From positions 248,001 through 312,000 of the forward strand of contig NZ_LN849456.1 in assembly GCF_900070355.1 (NCBI RefSeq): a stretch of 64,000 bases of DNA, in the 5' to 3' direction. The notes under the pieces are model-generated. The model saw only the letters and a program-made list of their open reading frames with translations. It was not told where the DNA came from and searched no databases. The position numbers and the translations under genes were made by a program. Each line of letters begins with the position of its first letter. The stretch's first letter is position 1. This DNA is from Devriesea agamarum. Lineage in GTDB: Bacteria; Actinomycetota; Actinomycetes; Actinomycetales; Dermabacteraceae. Positions 18,185-27,425 of this stretch are shown piece after piece.

Positions 18185-18862
18185 TCAAAATGTTGCTGGC
18201 ACAGCTCCGGTGACGGTGTCGAGCCAGTAGACGATGAAGTAGAGCGCGATCCACACCACATCCACGAAGTGCCAGTAGTAGGAGAGGCAAATAGCGCTCA
18301 CAGCCTCATGGTTCGTGAAGCGCTTTGCGGCGAAGATGCGCCCGAGGACGAGGAGGAAGACGACAAGGCCACCCGTCACGTGCAGGGCGTGGAAGCCGGT
18401 GGTGAGGTAGAACACGGAGCCATAGGGGGAGGAGGACATCGTGATGCCCTTATGGATGAGCTCTGCGTATTCGTAAGCCTGGCCAGCCACGAAGATGGCA
18501 CCCATGATGTAGGTCAGGGTGAACCACTCAATGACACCCCAGGATTTGAGGTTCAACAGTGAACCTGTGCGTCGCTTCTGGTGGCGTTCGGCGGCAAATA
18601 CGCCGAACTGGCAGGTTACGGAGCTTAGAACCAGGATCGCCGTGTTGACGGAGGCGAATCCTTTCGCAAGCTTAGGAACCTCTTCAGCCCACACGTCCGG
18701 TACAACAGCGCGCAGGGTGAAGTACATGGCGAACAGTCCAGCGAAGAACATCAGCTCACTCGACAGCCAGATGATGGTGCCGATCTGAGTCGGGTTCGGC
18801 CTGCTCACGGTATGGCTTGGGGAGGCACTCGGGGCAAGGGTCGCAGCAGTCACGGTACTCAT
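18185..18862 (-). CDS. ctaE: Cytochrome c oxidase subunit III
   Basis: Subunit III of the aa3 oxidase, 225 residues, with five transmembrane helices, the short form that lacks the first two helices of the mitochondrial type. Recognisable segments are [26 protein letters not shown] and [10 protein letters not shown]. It is the first gene of the ctaE-qcrCAB operon. The ATG has no evident Shine-Dalgarno and lies about 13 nt from the predicted transcription start. Confidence 0.95.
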   Translation of the reverse strand: MSTVTAATLAPSASPSHTVSRPNPTQIGTIIWLSSELMFFAGLFAMYFTLRAVVPDVWAEEVPKLAKGFASVNTAILVLSSVTCQFGVFAAERHQKRRTGSLLNLKSWGVIEWFTLTYIMGAIFVAGQAYEYAELIHKGITMSSSPYGSVFYLTTGFHALHVTGGLVVFLLVLGRIFAAKRFTNHEAVSAICLSYYWHFVDVVWIALYFIVYWLDTVTGAVPATF

Positions 18863-18881
18863 TATGTCGTGTTGTCAGGAA

Positions 18882-18910
18882 AATTGTGAACGAGACACGG
18901 AGAACGTCAA
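18882..18910 (-). promoter_or_regulatory. Promoter of ctaE-qcrCAB
   Basis: On the minus strand TTGACG (18905-18910) is followed by 17 nt and ACAATT (18882-18887), a good vegetative promoter. The leader would be only about 13 nt. Confidence 0.6.
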
Positions 18911-19142
18911 TCCGGGGTCGTCACCATTGACCTGGAGTGGACGGGACACGTCCAGTGTAGACGTCCTGACGCCGTGTCGTCTCGTTGTTCAAGAAATCGG
19001 GGTAAATCAAGCCGTAGCCGGGGACGATTCGATACCAAATAGGTGTGGTCGGGCCGTCCGGTTAGTCATGCCTACCGGAGTGGTATGCGCTGCACAAGCA
19101 CCTGAAACGCGCAAGCAACCGAGTCGGGAGGATGGCACAATC

Positions 19143-20261
19143 ATGGGCATGTCCATGCCAAATGCTGCATCACCTGGGTCCGAGCACAGCGTGCCATCTG
19201 CAACGGAGGTCTCTGTTTCTGAGGGCGTCGATCAGTCTGAGAGCTGGCAGGAATTAATGCGTGCCCTGGCTCAGGGGAAGGACTTAAGTCCCGGTCAGGC
19301 GTCGTGGGCGATGGACTGCATGATGCGAGGCGACGTTGGCGGTTCGCAGATTGGCGACTTCTTGGTGGCACTTCAGAAAAAAGGTGTGTCCGGACCTGAG
19401 CTGCGCGCTTTGGCAGACACCATGGTCGCGCACGCACTCAGCCTGGTCGCTCCTGACGGCGCAGTCGATATCGTCGGCACCGGGGGTGACCAGGCGCATA
19501 CGGTCAATATCTCAACCATGGCAGCCATCGTGGTCGCGGCCTGCGGCATCCCGGTCGTGAAACACGGCAATCGCGCATCCACGTCACGCTCGGGATCGGC
19601 AGATGTGTTGGAAGCGCTGGGGGTGCACCTAGGGCTTCCGGTGAGTGATGTTGAACGTATCGGACACGAGGTCGGTATCACGTTCTGCTTTGCGCAGGTA
19701 TTTCACCCGGCGATGCGGCATGTGTCCCAGGTTCGCCGTGAGCTCGGCATTCCTACGGTGTTTAACATCCTGGGACCGATGACGAACCCTGCGCGACTGC
19801 GCTCCATTGCCGTGGGGGCAGCACATCGGCGCACCGCAGAACTCATGGCGGATGTTTTTGCGGCTCGCAGAACTTCTGCCTTGGTCTTTCGCGGCCGCGA
19901 CGGTCTAGATGAGATTACCGTTTGCGATGTCACCGATATTTTTGAAGTACGCGGGGGTTCGATAACTCCCCACGTGTTCGATCCTCGAGATTTCGGTATC
20001 CCTTGGGTTTCCTCTGAGGCTCTGCACGGCGGAAGCGCACAGGATAATGCGGCCGTCGTGCGTGAGGTGTTTTCCGGCCGGGTCGGTGCAGTACGGGATG
20101 CTGTGCAGCTCAATGCAGCCGCGGGCCTGGTGGCGGCGGGAGCGGGGGGCGGTGTGTTCCAGGACCGTTTCCATGCAGCGTTTGACCGGGCTGGTCAGGC
20201 CATCGAGTCCGGCGATGCACAGCGGCTGCTGGAGCGCTGGATTCAGGCGTCATCAGCCTAA
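19143..20261 (+). CDS. trpD: Anthranilate phosphoribosyltransferase
   Basis: Transfers phosphoribose to anthranilate, the second step of tryptophan synthesis, in the cytoplasm; 372 residues. Signatures: the PRPP loop GTGGD, KHGNRASTSRSGSADVLEALG, the RRELG segment and NILGPMTNPA. The ATG at 19143 is preferred because GGGAGGA lies 10 nt upstream; two more ATGs follow within 12 nt. The first ~35 residues are a poorly conserved extension. Gene neighbours are ctaE (divergent) and the exonuclease gene (convergent), not other trp genes, as in M. tuberculosis (Rv2192c). No leader peptide with Trp codons is visible. Confidence 0.94.
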   Translation: MGMSMPNAASPGSEHSVPSATEVSVSEGVDQSESWQELMRALAQGKDLSPGQASWAMDCMMRGDVGGSQIGDFLVALQKKGVSGPELRALADTMVAHALSLVAPDGAVDIVGTGGDQAHTVNISTMAAIVVAACGIPVVKHGNRASTSRSGSADVLEALGVHLGLPVSDVERIGHEVGITFCFAQVFHPAMRHVSQVRRELGIPTVFNILGPMTNPARLRSIAVGAAHRRTAELMADVFAARRTSALVFRGRDGLDEITVCDVTDIFEVRGGSITPHVFDPRDFGIPWVSSEALHGGSAQDNAAVVREVFSGRVGAVRDAVQLNAAAGLVAAGAGGGVFQDRFHAAFDRAGQAIESGDAQRLLERWIQASSA

Positions 20262-20359
20262 GACCGCTACGCCTCGGATACTCGGATACTCGGCACTGTT
20301 GTCTGCCGTTGCCCGCCACCCCTCACCGTCTGACCAGCTAAGCCTGTGTGGACTGAGCC

Positions 20360-22144
20360 TCACCTGGTCGGGGCATTCAGGTGGGATACAGCCCCTTCCC
20401 CGTCGCCTTCGGACAGGGCGCCTGCGACGAGGACTGATTCATCGAAGCGGGCCCTGGGTGCAGAGCCCCACAGTCCGTCAACCTTCACCACCCTGACACC
20501 GGGTGCCTCTAACCAGCGCAGCAGCAGCTCAGCCTCCTGGTGGTAGCCCTGACATAGCGGGCTTGCATGCTCAGCTTCACCCTGCCCCGTGGAAGCTAGA
20601 GCATGAGCCGCGGCTAATGGGTCTGCGTGGCGGGCAATAACCACGCTTCCTGACAGCCGCCCATAACGGACAGCAAGTAGCTCCCAATCGGGCAAGGATC
20701 TGCGGGCGGCGGCTCCGATACGTCCAGAGTTTTTCCGGTCCCGGACCTCGGTGCCAGCTGGACGGGCTGCGATCAAAAGCTGACACTGCGCGAGCTCACG
20801 TAGGCGGCAGGCACGCCGTGCGGCATGAAGGTACATCAGTGCCCGATCCCTTACCGCCGCTGCATCCTCATACCGAGATTGCTCGGCCAAAGCCATCATG
20901 CGAGGCCGGATCATCTCGATAACCGGGGTAGGGTCATCGACCATAATCCGTCGCAGCGCATCATGATGTTCGAGGGGGAAGCCCTGCCCCTGCGTAGAGG
21001 TGTGAGAATCACCTGGGGATTGTGGGCATTCCAAAGACGTGCCACGCCCACCGACAGCATCTAGTAATAGAGCGCGCAACGGCTCAACGTCATGTCGAGA
21101 ACGCAGGGGGCCAATATGAGCCGATCCATCGGATTCATCGCGGGCGATGAGCGCTAAGCGCAGCCCCGTCTCACTCGGCTGGCGCGAAGTCAAGGAGGTG
21201 CCGGGCCGAGGCCCCAGCCGCAGCCAGGCAGAACGCTGACGCACGCTCTGGCGATTCGCACAAGGCCGGTCGGCGGCAATCGCTCGAAGTTCGCGCACCG
21301 CAGCCTCGATTTCCGTGGAGCAAGGAATCACATCGACCCGAACAGCGCGCGGCAACATGTCCAACACGGGACGCCGACGCTCCGACGGGGTGAAATAGGT
21401 CCGCACCCGGGATTTCACATCCAAGCTCTTCCCGATATACAGAGCCTTTCCCTGGGAATCCAGAAATCTATAGACGCCGGGGGAGCTGGGAAGTCCCTCG
21501 GCGAGCGCTCTTTTCGCCTCTTGAACCGGAGTGGGCCGATTATGAGCGAGGCGCAGGCCCTCCAAGGTGGTGATCCCCCGCGCAGAGAGTCGAGCGATCA
21601 GATGATGCAAAACATCCACGGTGGCGCGCGCATCGGCTAGGGCCCGGTGGTCGGGAGTCGTGGTAGCACCGACGTACGCTGCGAGGGTTGCCAGTCGGTG
21701 ATTGCGTACTTCATCCCGTTGATATTCGGATCGTGCCAAACGCAGAGTGTCAATCACCGGCTGGCCCGGCCAGGGGATACCAGCGCGTTCAGCATGAGCA
21801 CGTAAAAACCCGATGTCGAAACGGGCGTTGTGGGCGACTAAAACTGAGCCGCGCGCGAACTCTAAAAACATGGACACCGCCACCCGAGCAGGCGGGGCAT
21901 CCTGGACCATCGCGTTGGTTATACCGGTCAGCGTAGCGATAAAGGCCGGGATGGGCTGCTCGGGGTGAACAAACGTGCGAAACTCCCCACGGACCTCCCC
22001 GCCCACCGTGCGCACCGCGCCGATTTCGGTAATCGAATCGGATTGGGCGTTAGAGCCGGTGGTCTCCAAATCGACCACCACGAAATCCACATCCTGAAGC
22101 GGATGTCCGAGATCATCGATGGTTAGCTGCTGCGAAGTGCTCAC
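20360..22144 (-). CDS. DEDDh exonuclease fused to GIY-YIG (UvrC-like) domain
   Basis: Protein of 594 residues with an N-terminal DnaQ-like 3'-5' exonuclease carrying all five DEDDh residues: D25, E27, D110, H166 and D171. A GIY-YIG nuclease domain like the N-terminus of UvrC follows (GVY 223-225, YIG 236-238). A C-terminal region with a UvrB/C-like helical stretch (near MALAEQSRYEDAAAVRDRA) and an unassigned end complete it. Homologous to the M. tuberculosis Rv2191 type; probably acts in DNA repair. The start codon is GTG. It lies 57 nt after the acyl-CoA ligase gene and may share its transcript. Confidence 0.88.
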   Translation of the reverse strand: MSTSQQLTIDDLGHPLQDVDFVVVDLETTGSNAQSDSITEIGAVRTVGGEVRGEFRTFVHPEQPIPAFIATLTGITNAMVQDAPPARVAVSMFLEFARGSVLVAHNARFDIGFLRAHAERAGIPWPGQPVIDTLRLARSEYQRDEVRNHRLATLAAYVGATTTPDHRALADARATVDVLHHLIARLSARGITTLEGLRLAHNRPTPVQEAKRALAEGLPSSPGVYRFLDSQGKALYIGKSLDVKSRVRTYFTPSERRRPVLDMLPRAVRVDVIPCSTEIEAAVRELRAIAADRPCANRQSVRQRSAWLRLGPRPGTSLTSRQPSETGLRLALIARDESDGSAHIGPLRSRHDVEPLRALLLDAVGGRGTSLECPQSPGDSHTSTQGQGFPLEHHDALRRIMVDDPTPVIEMIRPRMMALAEQSRYEDAAAVRDRALMYLHAARRACRLRELAQCQLLIAARPAGTEVRDRKNSGRIGAAARRSLPDWELLAVRYGRLSGSVVIARHADPLAAAHALASTGQGEAEHASPLCQGYHQEAELLLRWLEAPGVRVVKVDGLWGSAPRARFDESVLVAGALSEGDGEGAVSHLNAPTR

Positions 22145-22201
22145 GAATGCAGGCTAGAACGGGACAGTGACATACGAGGCGCAGCAGCGTCAGCCTCGGG
22201 G

Positions 22202-24019
22202 CTAGTTGCCGGGCCGTGGGCGCGCATAAATGGATTCGATAACGTCGGCGAAGTCATGCACCACAACATTTCGCTTGAGCTTCAACGACGGCGTCAAATA
22301 GCCATTGTCTTCGGTGAAATCGGCGTCGATGATCTGGTAGGCGCGGATGGATTCAGCCCGCGAAACAGACGTGTTCGCAAGATCAATCGCCTCCTGCAAC
22401 GCAGCGCGAACTACCTCATCCTGCGCTGCATCAGCAGCAGACATCGCCGGGCGACCATGGTTGCTCAACCAGGTCGGCAGCATTTCTTTATCCAGGGTTA
22501 GCAGACAGGCAACAAATGGCTTTTGATCGCCAACCACAATGCACTGACTGACGAGCGGATGGGAACGTACCGTGTCCTCCAACATGGCAGGAGCAATGTT
22601 TTTCCCGCCCGCAGTCACGATGATCTCCTTGGTGCGACCGGTGATCGAAATGTAGCCGTCGTGATCTATTTGCGCGATATCCCCCGTGCGGAACCAACCA
22701 TCGCGCAGAGCTGCCCGCGTGGCTTCCTCGTTGCGATGGTATCCATCGAAAACCATCGAACCCTTAACCAGTAATTCACCGTCATCCGCCAGTGCGACGG
22801 CGGCGCCAGGAAGAGGCATTCCAACCGTCCCCATCTTCACGTTCCACGGCGGGTTAATGCTGACCGGTGCCGTGGTTTCGGTTAATCCGTAGCCTTCAAG
22901 AACGGTTATTCCGACGCCTCGAAAGAAATGCCCAAGCCGCGATCCGAGCGGTGCACCCCCGGAAACTGACCAGCGGACCCGTCCGCCAACGGCCTGCCGG
23001 AGCTTCCGGTACACCAGTGCATCAAAGGCCTTGTGGCTAGCCCGTAGATGCCACGGGACATGCCCTGTATCCAGTGCCTGCGAATAGCTTTCCGCGCAGT
23101 GAGCAGCGGCAGAGAATATCTTTCCTTTGCCCTCTGCATAAGCCTTTTGCTCTGCACTATTGAAAATCTTCTCGAAGACGCGGGGGACCGCGAGCAGAAA
23201 CTCAGGACGGAAGGATGCAAGATCGGGTAAAAGAGTTTTCACGTCCGGCGCATGACCGACGGTGGCGCCAACGCCAACTGCAAGCACCGAAATGAGCCGG
23301 GCGAACACGTGAGCAAGCGGCAAGAACATCAAAGTCGATGATCCCGGCGGCATAACCACAGCGCCAAAAAGAGACTCGGCATTGCGACAGGTATCGATGA
23401 AGTTGGCGTGGGTTAAACGAGCACCTTTCGGTCGCCCCGTGGTCCCCGACGTGTAAATAATGGTGGCGAGATCGGCGGCCTTTCGCGATACGCGTGCGCT
23501 CTCGACTTGAGCATCCTCAATCAGTCGGCCTTCATCACTGAGCAGCTCAAGGTCGCCCCTCTCAATAATCCACACCCTCTGGACCCCGGGGATCTCCTCA
23601 CGAACCTGGTCGAGATCCTTCGCGTGGTCGGTAGATTCCACGACCGCAAAGCGAGCACCGCTATCGGCCAGGACCCAGGCGAGCTGAGAAGGCGATGAGG
23701 TTTCATAAATGGGAACAGACACCCCTCCGGCGAACCAGATGGCCCAGTCCACGAGGCTCCACTCGTAGCGGGTTTTAGATATAAGTGCGACGGTATCCCC
23801 GGGTTCTAAACCCGCGGCCAGCATGCCCCGAGCGATTGCCCTTACCTCACCAAGGAAGCGATCAGATGTGACATCTTGCCAGTGCCCGGCATCGTCTTTG
23901 CGCCGGAAGATGGGGATCTGCGGCCACTGATTATGCCGGTCCAGCAGTAACGACGTGATGTTGTCCTCGGGATCGCAATGAGATACCGCCGCGACTGCGA
24001 ACTGGTGACGAGTGGTCAT
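22202..24019 (-). CDS. Long-chain fatty-acid-CoA ligase (FadD15-type)
   Basis: AMP-forming acyl-CoA synthetase of 605 residues that activates long-chain fatty acids with ATP and CoA. Motifs: P-loop YTSGTTGRPKGA, GYGLTETTAP (about 375), the hinge region DGWFRTGD and ITGRTKEIIVTAGGKNIAP. ATG at 24019 is preferred over the TTG one codon earlier; AAGGAG lies 12 nt upstream. The hydrolase gene ends 117 nt upstream on the same strand. Synteny with Rv2187 supports the FadD15 label but substrate is inferred. Confidence 0.9.
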   Translation of the reverse strand: MTTRHQFAVAAVSHCDPEDNITSLLLDRHNQWPQIPIFRRKDDAGHWQDVTSDRFLGEVRAIARGMLAAGLEPGDTVALISKTRYEWSLVDWAIWFAGGVSVPIYETSSPSQLAWVLADSGARFAVVESTDHAKDLDQVREEIPGVQRVWIIERGDLELLSDEGRLIEDAQVESARVSRKAADLATIIYTSGTTGRPKGARLTHANFIDTCRNAESLFGAVVMPPGSSTLMFLPLAHVFARLISVLAVGVGATVGHAPDVKTLLPDLASFRPEFLLAVPRVFEKIFNSAEQKAYAEGKGKIFSAAAHCAESYSQALDTGHVPWHLRASHKAFDALVYRKLRQAVGGRVRWSVSGGAPLGSRLGHFFRGVGITVLEGYGLTETTAPVSINPPWNVKMGTVGMPLPGAAVALADDGELLVKGSMVFDGYHRNEEATRAALRDGWFRTGDIAQIDHDGYISITGRTKEIIVTAGGKNIAPAMLEDTVRSHPLVSQCIVVGDQKPFVACLLTLDKEMLPTWLSNHGRPAMSAADAAQDEVVRAALQEAIDLANTSVSRAESIRAYQIIDADFTEDNGYLTPSLKLKRNVVVHDFADVIESIYARPRPGN

Positions 24020-24136
24020 CAAATCTGTTCTCCTTGGCTTCTATCCGGCCAGATTAAGACAATGTGCTCAGTGCTGACGTGGAGCCAACACGGCGATTGT
24101 ACGGCTAACGTGCTCGCTCTCGGGGCGGATGCGCGG

Positions 24137-24889
24137 TCAGCAGACCTCCTCGAAAAACTCGATGCAGGATTTATGGATGAGCTCGGCGTCGTAATCCTGG
24201 GTCGCAACGTGGAAGCTATGAGCCAAGGTCAGACGGCGAAGCGGACGTGATCGCACGTGCGCCGCGATCTGGTCACTGTCGTGCACATTCACCACGTGAT
24301 CGACCGTCGAGGTCATGAGCAGAAGTGGGGCGGTTACGGAACTCAGCTGGCGTTGCACATGCCGGGTCAGCTGGCGCAGCTCAGCCACGCTGCGCAGGGG
24401 AGTGCGTTCATAGGATTCCTCGCGTCCACCCGGCTTTGCGATATCGCCTCCGATCGAGGGCACACTGGGAATAACAGGAGCAATGAACCTGGCAAACCTG
24501 GCGAGCTGAGACGGCACTGTGAGCGCAGGATTAACCAGCGCCACCGCGCTGATGAGCTGTGGTTTTTCAGCTGCAAGAGCAAGCGACAGGGTTCCGCCCA
24601 TGGACAGTCCGCACACCACCACGGTCTCGGATGTGCGGCTGAGATGGTCGAGCTCAGTGGCCACCGCCTGGTACCATTCGGTCCAACGAGTTCTCGACAT
24701 GTCCTGCCACGAGGTGCCATGCCCGGGAAGTAACGGAATGCTGACATCCCACCCTGCAGAGTCCAGGGCTTCGCCCCAGGTGCGCATGCTCGCGGGCGAA
24801 CCCGTGAAACCATGACAGAGCAGGGCTGCTCGGGACGGGTTAGAGTGAGAGCGACTTCGCCACGGCTTTGAGGCATCGGTGAAGGTCAT
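24137..24889 (-). CDS. Alpha/beta hydrolase (carboxylesterase or monoacylglycerol lipase type)
   Basis: Serine hydrolase of 250 residues. The oxyanion segment is CHGFTGSP, the nucleophile is in GLSMGG, the acid is the Asp in TSTVDHVV and the catalytic His is in HSFHVAT. Likely to cleave short- or medium-chain esters. The ATG has no Shine-Dalgarno; CACTAT lies 5 nt upstream, a possible leaderless promoter. It is first of a probable set hydrolase - acyl-CoA ligase - exonuclease, and divergent from the acyltransferase gene, suggesting a link to lipid metabolism. Confidence 0.85.
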   Translation of the reverse strand: MTFTDASKPWRSRSHSNPSRAALLCHGFTGSPASMRTWGEALDSAGWDVSIPLLPGHGTSWQDMSRTRWTEWYQAVATELDHLSRTSETVVVCGLSMGGTLSLALAAEKPQLISAVALVNPALTVPSQLARFARFIAPVIPSVPSIGGDIAKPGGREESYERTPLRSVAELRQLTRHVQRQLSSVTAPLLLMTSTVDHVVNVHDSDQIAAHVRSRPLRRLTLAHSFHVATQDYDAELIHKSCIEFFEEVC

Positions 24890-24961
24890 GCCCTATAGTG
24901 GCACGCCAGCGGCACGCGTGACGTGTGGTGTGTCGATCCGTCGTCCCGAGGAACGCCCGCT

Positions 24962-25714
24962 GTGTTCTACGAAGCCGCCAAGGCCATCGTTGCCCCCCTG
25001 GTCCATGCGATCTATCGTCCGACTATGACGGGGCAGGAAAATATCCCGTCGCGAGGCGGAGTGCTGCTCGCAAGTAACCATGCCTCATCCGTGGCTGACA
25101 CTGTCTTTCTTCCCATCATGGTGCGGCGCAAGGTTCGCTTCCTCGGTAAGAGCGACTACTTCACCGGCCGCGGTCTGCGGGGCCGAGTGGTCCGCTATTT
25201 CATGAAGGGAGTCGGGACACTTCCCGTGGACCGCACGGGAGGTCGCCATTCGGATGCTGCCATTCGTTCAGGTCTGACTGTTTTGGGGGCAGGCGGTGCG
25301 CTCGCCATTTACCCGGAGGGCACGCGCAGCCCCGATGGCAGGCTGTATCGCGGCAAAACAGGTGTGGCGCGACTGGCTCTGGAAGCTCGGGTTCCGGTGA
25401 TTCCGGTAGCCATGATTGGCACCTTTGATGCTCAGCCCCCGGGACGATTGCTTCCGCGTCGGTCACCGCGCGTCAAAGTGGTGATCGGTGAACCGTTGGT
25501 GTTCGCCCAGTTTTACGGGACCGCCCACGACCGGACGGTCTTACGAGCTGTGACCGACCACATCATGATGACAATCCAGGAGCTATCGGGGCAGGAATAT
25601 GTGCCCGAATATGCCTCGGTCGCTAAACGACGTTTGCAAGCTGAAGCTAAAAAATCCGCTGAGGCAGAATCCGGCATCGCAGATTCTGATGCTGACGCGG
25701 GCTCGGCGTCCTGA
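24962..25714 (+). CDS. 1-acyl-glycerol-3-phosphate acyltransferase (PlsC-like)
   Basis: Membrane-associated phospholipid acyltransferase of 250 residues, related to M. tuberculosis Rv2182c by context. Acceptor motifs are present: the glycerophosphate site EGTRSPDG and a VPVIPVAM block. The catalytic HX4D motif is altered to HX5D (NHASSVAD). GTG at 24962 is chosen because GAGGAA lies 8 nt upstream and the N-terminus FYEAAKAIVAPL fits the family; a longer frame starts at 24923. The ~25 C-terminal residues are an acidic Ala/Ser tail. Confidence 0.87.
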   Translation: MFYEAAKAIVAPLVHAIYRPTMTGQENIPSRGGVLLASNHASSVADTVFLPIMVRRKVRFLGKSDYFTGRGLRGRVVRYFMKGVGTLPVDRTGGRHSDAAIRSGLTVLGAGGALAIYPEGTRSPDGRLYRGKTGVARLALEARVPVIPVAMIGTFDAQPPGRLLPRRSPRVKVVIGEPLVFAQFYGTAHDRTVLRAVTDHIMMTIQELSGQEYVPEYASVAKRRLQAEAKKSAEAESGIADSDADAGSAS

Positions 25715-25898
25715 GCAGCAAGCCCGGGGGTGCTGAGCGCTAGCTCGTAAGCCGACTCGGTATGTTAGTCCGGATGACACCTTCCGGGGCGCGTTCTGAG
25801 GAACTGACGTAGTTGTTATCTGCGTGCGACGAGACGTTCCTTACGTCCACAGAATGAGCGATCTCAAATGTTGTCTGTGGGATGCGGCGCTCGCCCTT

Positions 25899-25910
25899 TA
25901 GGCTGGGGCC
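25899..25910 (+). promoter_or_regulatory. Leaderless promoter -10 of aroG
   Basis: TAGGCT (25899-25904) is followed by exactly 6 nt and GTG at 25911. The same hexamer and spacing precede the GNAT/CoA-ligase gene at 42810. Confidence 0.6.
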
Positions 25911-27305
25911 GTGAATCCTCTCAGACACGATGCACCGGTCCACGTCCGCGATTTCTCGCTGACGGCTAGCACCGACACCCTCAATGTGCTCTCGACGTGG
26001 CGTGAACGTCCGCGTTTGCAGCAGCCTTCGTGGCCTGATGAAGAGCATTTGAACCGTGTGACCAAGGCTTTGCGCACTGCCCCGCCGCTAGTTTTTGCCG
26101 GCGAGGTGGATGTGCTGAAATCTCGTCTGGCAGCGGCCGCACGCGGAGAAGCGTTTCTGCTCCAAGGAGGGGACTGCGCTGAGACGTTCGCGGACTCCAC
26201 TGCGGATAGGATCCGCAATAAAATTCGCACGATTTTGCAGATGGCAGCGGTTTTGACGTATGCGGCATCCATGCCGGTTGTGAAAATGGGTCGGATCGCG
26301 GGCCAGTTTGCTAAACCGCGGTCCAACGATATGGAAACCCGCGATGGTGTGACATTGCCTGCCTACCGCGGAGATGCGGTCAACGGGCATAAATTCACCC
26401 CTGAATCGCGTATTCCTGACCCTGAGCGGCTTTGGCGGATGTACACCACCTCCGCGTCCACTTTGAATCTGCTGCGTGCATTTGTCGGCGGAGGGTTTGC
26501 AGATCTGCGCGAGGTGCATTCCTGGAACCAAGGTTTCATTAAAGGGCCAGGTTATGACCGATACGAAAAACTCGCCCATGACATCGACAAGGCGATTCGC
26601 TTCATGGGAGCCTGTGGAGCTGACTTTGAGGCCCTGCGATTAGTTGAGTTTTTTGCGTCTCATGAAGCGCTTTTACTCGATTACGAAGAGGCTTTATCTC
26701 GCGTCGATTCTCGCACCGGTGAGATTTACGATTGCTCCGGTCACTTCCTGTGGATTGGGGAACGGACTCGCCAACTTGACGGTGCCCATGTGCAATTCCT
26801 GGCGAAAGTGCGCAACCCGATCGGGGTGAAACTGGGACCGACCAGCACGGTGGAAGATGCTCTGCGTCTCATTGATGTTTTGGACCCTGACCGAGAGCCT
26901 GGGCGTTTAACGTTTGTGACTCGGATGGGCGCGACCGTGATCCGAGACCGGTTGCCGGAACTAATCGAAGGGGTCCGGGAAGCCGGTGCGCAGGTTGGTT
27001 GGGTGACCGATCCAATGCACGGCAACACCATCACCTCCTCCAACGGGTATAAAACCCGACGTTTTGAAGACGTCATGGACGAAGTCCGTGGTTTCTTTGA
27101 AGTGCACCGAGACCTCGGCACGGTGCCAGCTGGTTTGCACATTGAGCTCACCGGTGACGACGTCACTGAAGTGCTCGGTGGCACCGGGCATATTGACGAA
27201 CTCGGCTTGGAACGCCGCTATGAGACCTTAGTGGATCCTCGTTTAAACCATCAGCAGTCGTTGGAACTGGCCTTTTTGGTCGCGGAGATGCTTAAAGACC
27301 GCTGA
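25911..27305 (+). CDS. aroG: 3-deoxy-7-phosphoheptulonate synthase, class II
   Basis: First enzyme of the shikimate pathway, condensing phosphoenolpyruvate and erythrose-4-phosphate; 464 residues, usual for the class II (plant-like) family. Characteristic blocks are LLQGGDCAETF (about 80-90), MGRIAGQFAKPRS, the metal-binding Cys and His residues, WIGERTRQLDGAH and GTVPAGLHIELTG. The GTG start lacks a Shine-Dalgarno but is placed exactly for a leaderless transcript. The 196-nt gap before it and the 120-nt gap after it hold no other gene. Confidence 0.96.
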   Translation: MNPLRHDAPVHVRDFSLTASTDTLNVLSTWRERPRLQQPSWPDEEHLNRVTKALRTAPPLVFAGEVDVLKSRLAAAARGEAFLLQGGDCAETFADSTADRIRNKIRTILQMAAVLTYAASMPVVKMGRIAGQFAKPRSNDMETRDGVTLPAYRGDAVNGHKFTPESRIPDPERLWRMYTTSASTLNLLRAFVGGGFADLREVHSWNQGFIKGPGYDRYEKLAHDIDKAIRFMGACGADFEALRLVEFFASHEALLLDYEEALSRVDSRTGEIYDCSGHFLWIGERTRQLDGAHVQFLAKVRNPIGVKLGPTSTVEDALRLIDVLDPDREPGRLTFVTRMGATVIRDRLPELIEGVREAGAQVGWVTDPMHGNTITSSNGYKTRRFEDVMDEVRGFFEVHRDLGTVPAGLHIELTGDDVTEVLGGTGHIDELGLERRYETLVDPRLNHQQSLELAFLVAEMLKDR

Positions 27306-27425
27306 GCGATGTGTTTGTACCTCTTTGTGCCTCGCGGTATAGCGTGCCCCACGGTGCAAAGTGCTCGCTAAACGTCGAGGAATATGTGGCGCGGCCAGGT
27401 GTAAACCGGGGCCAGATACTTTACG

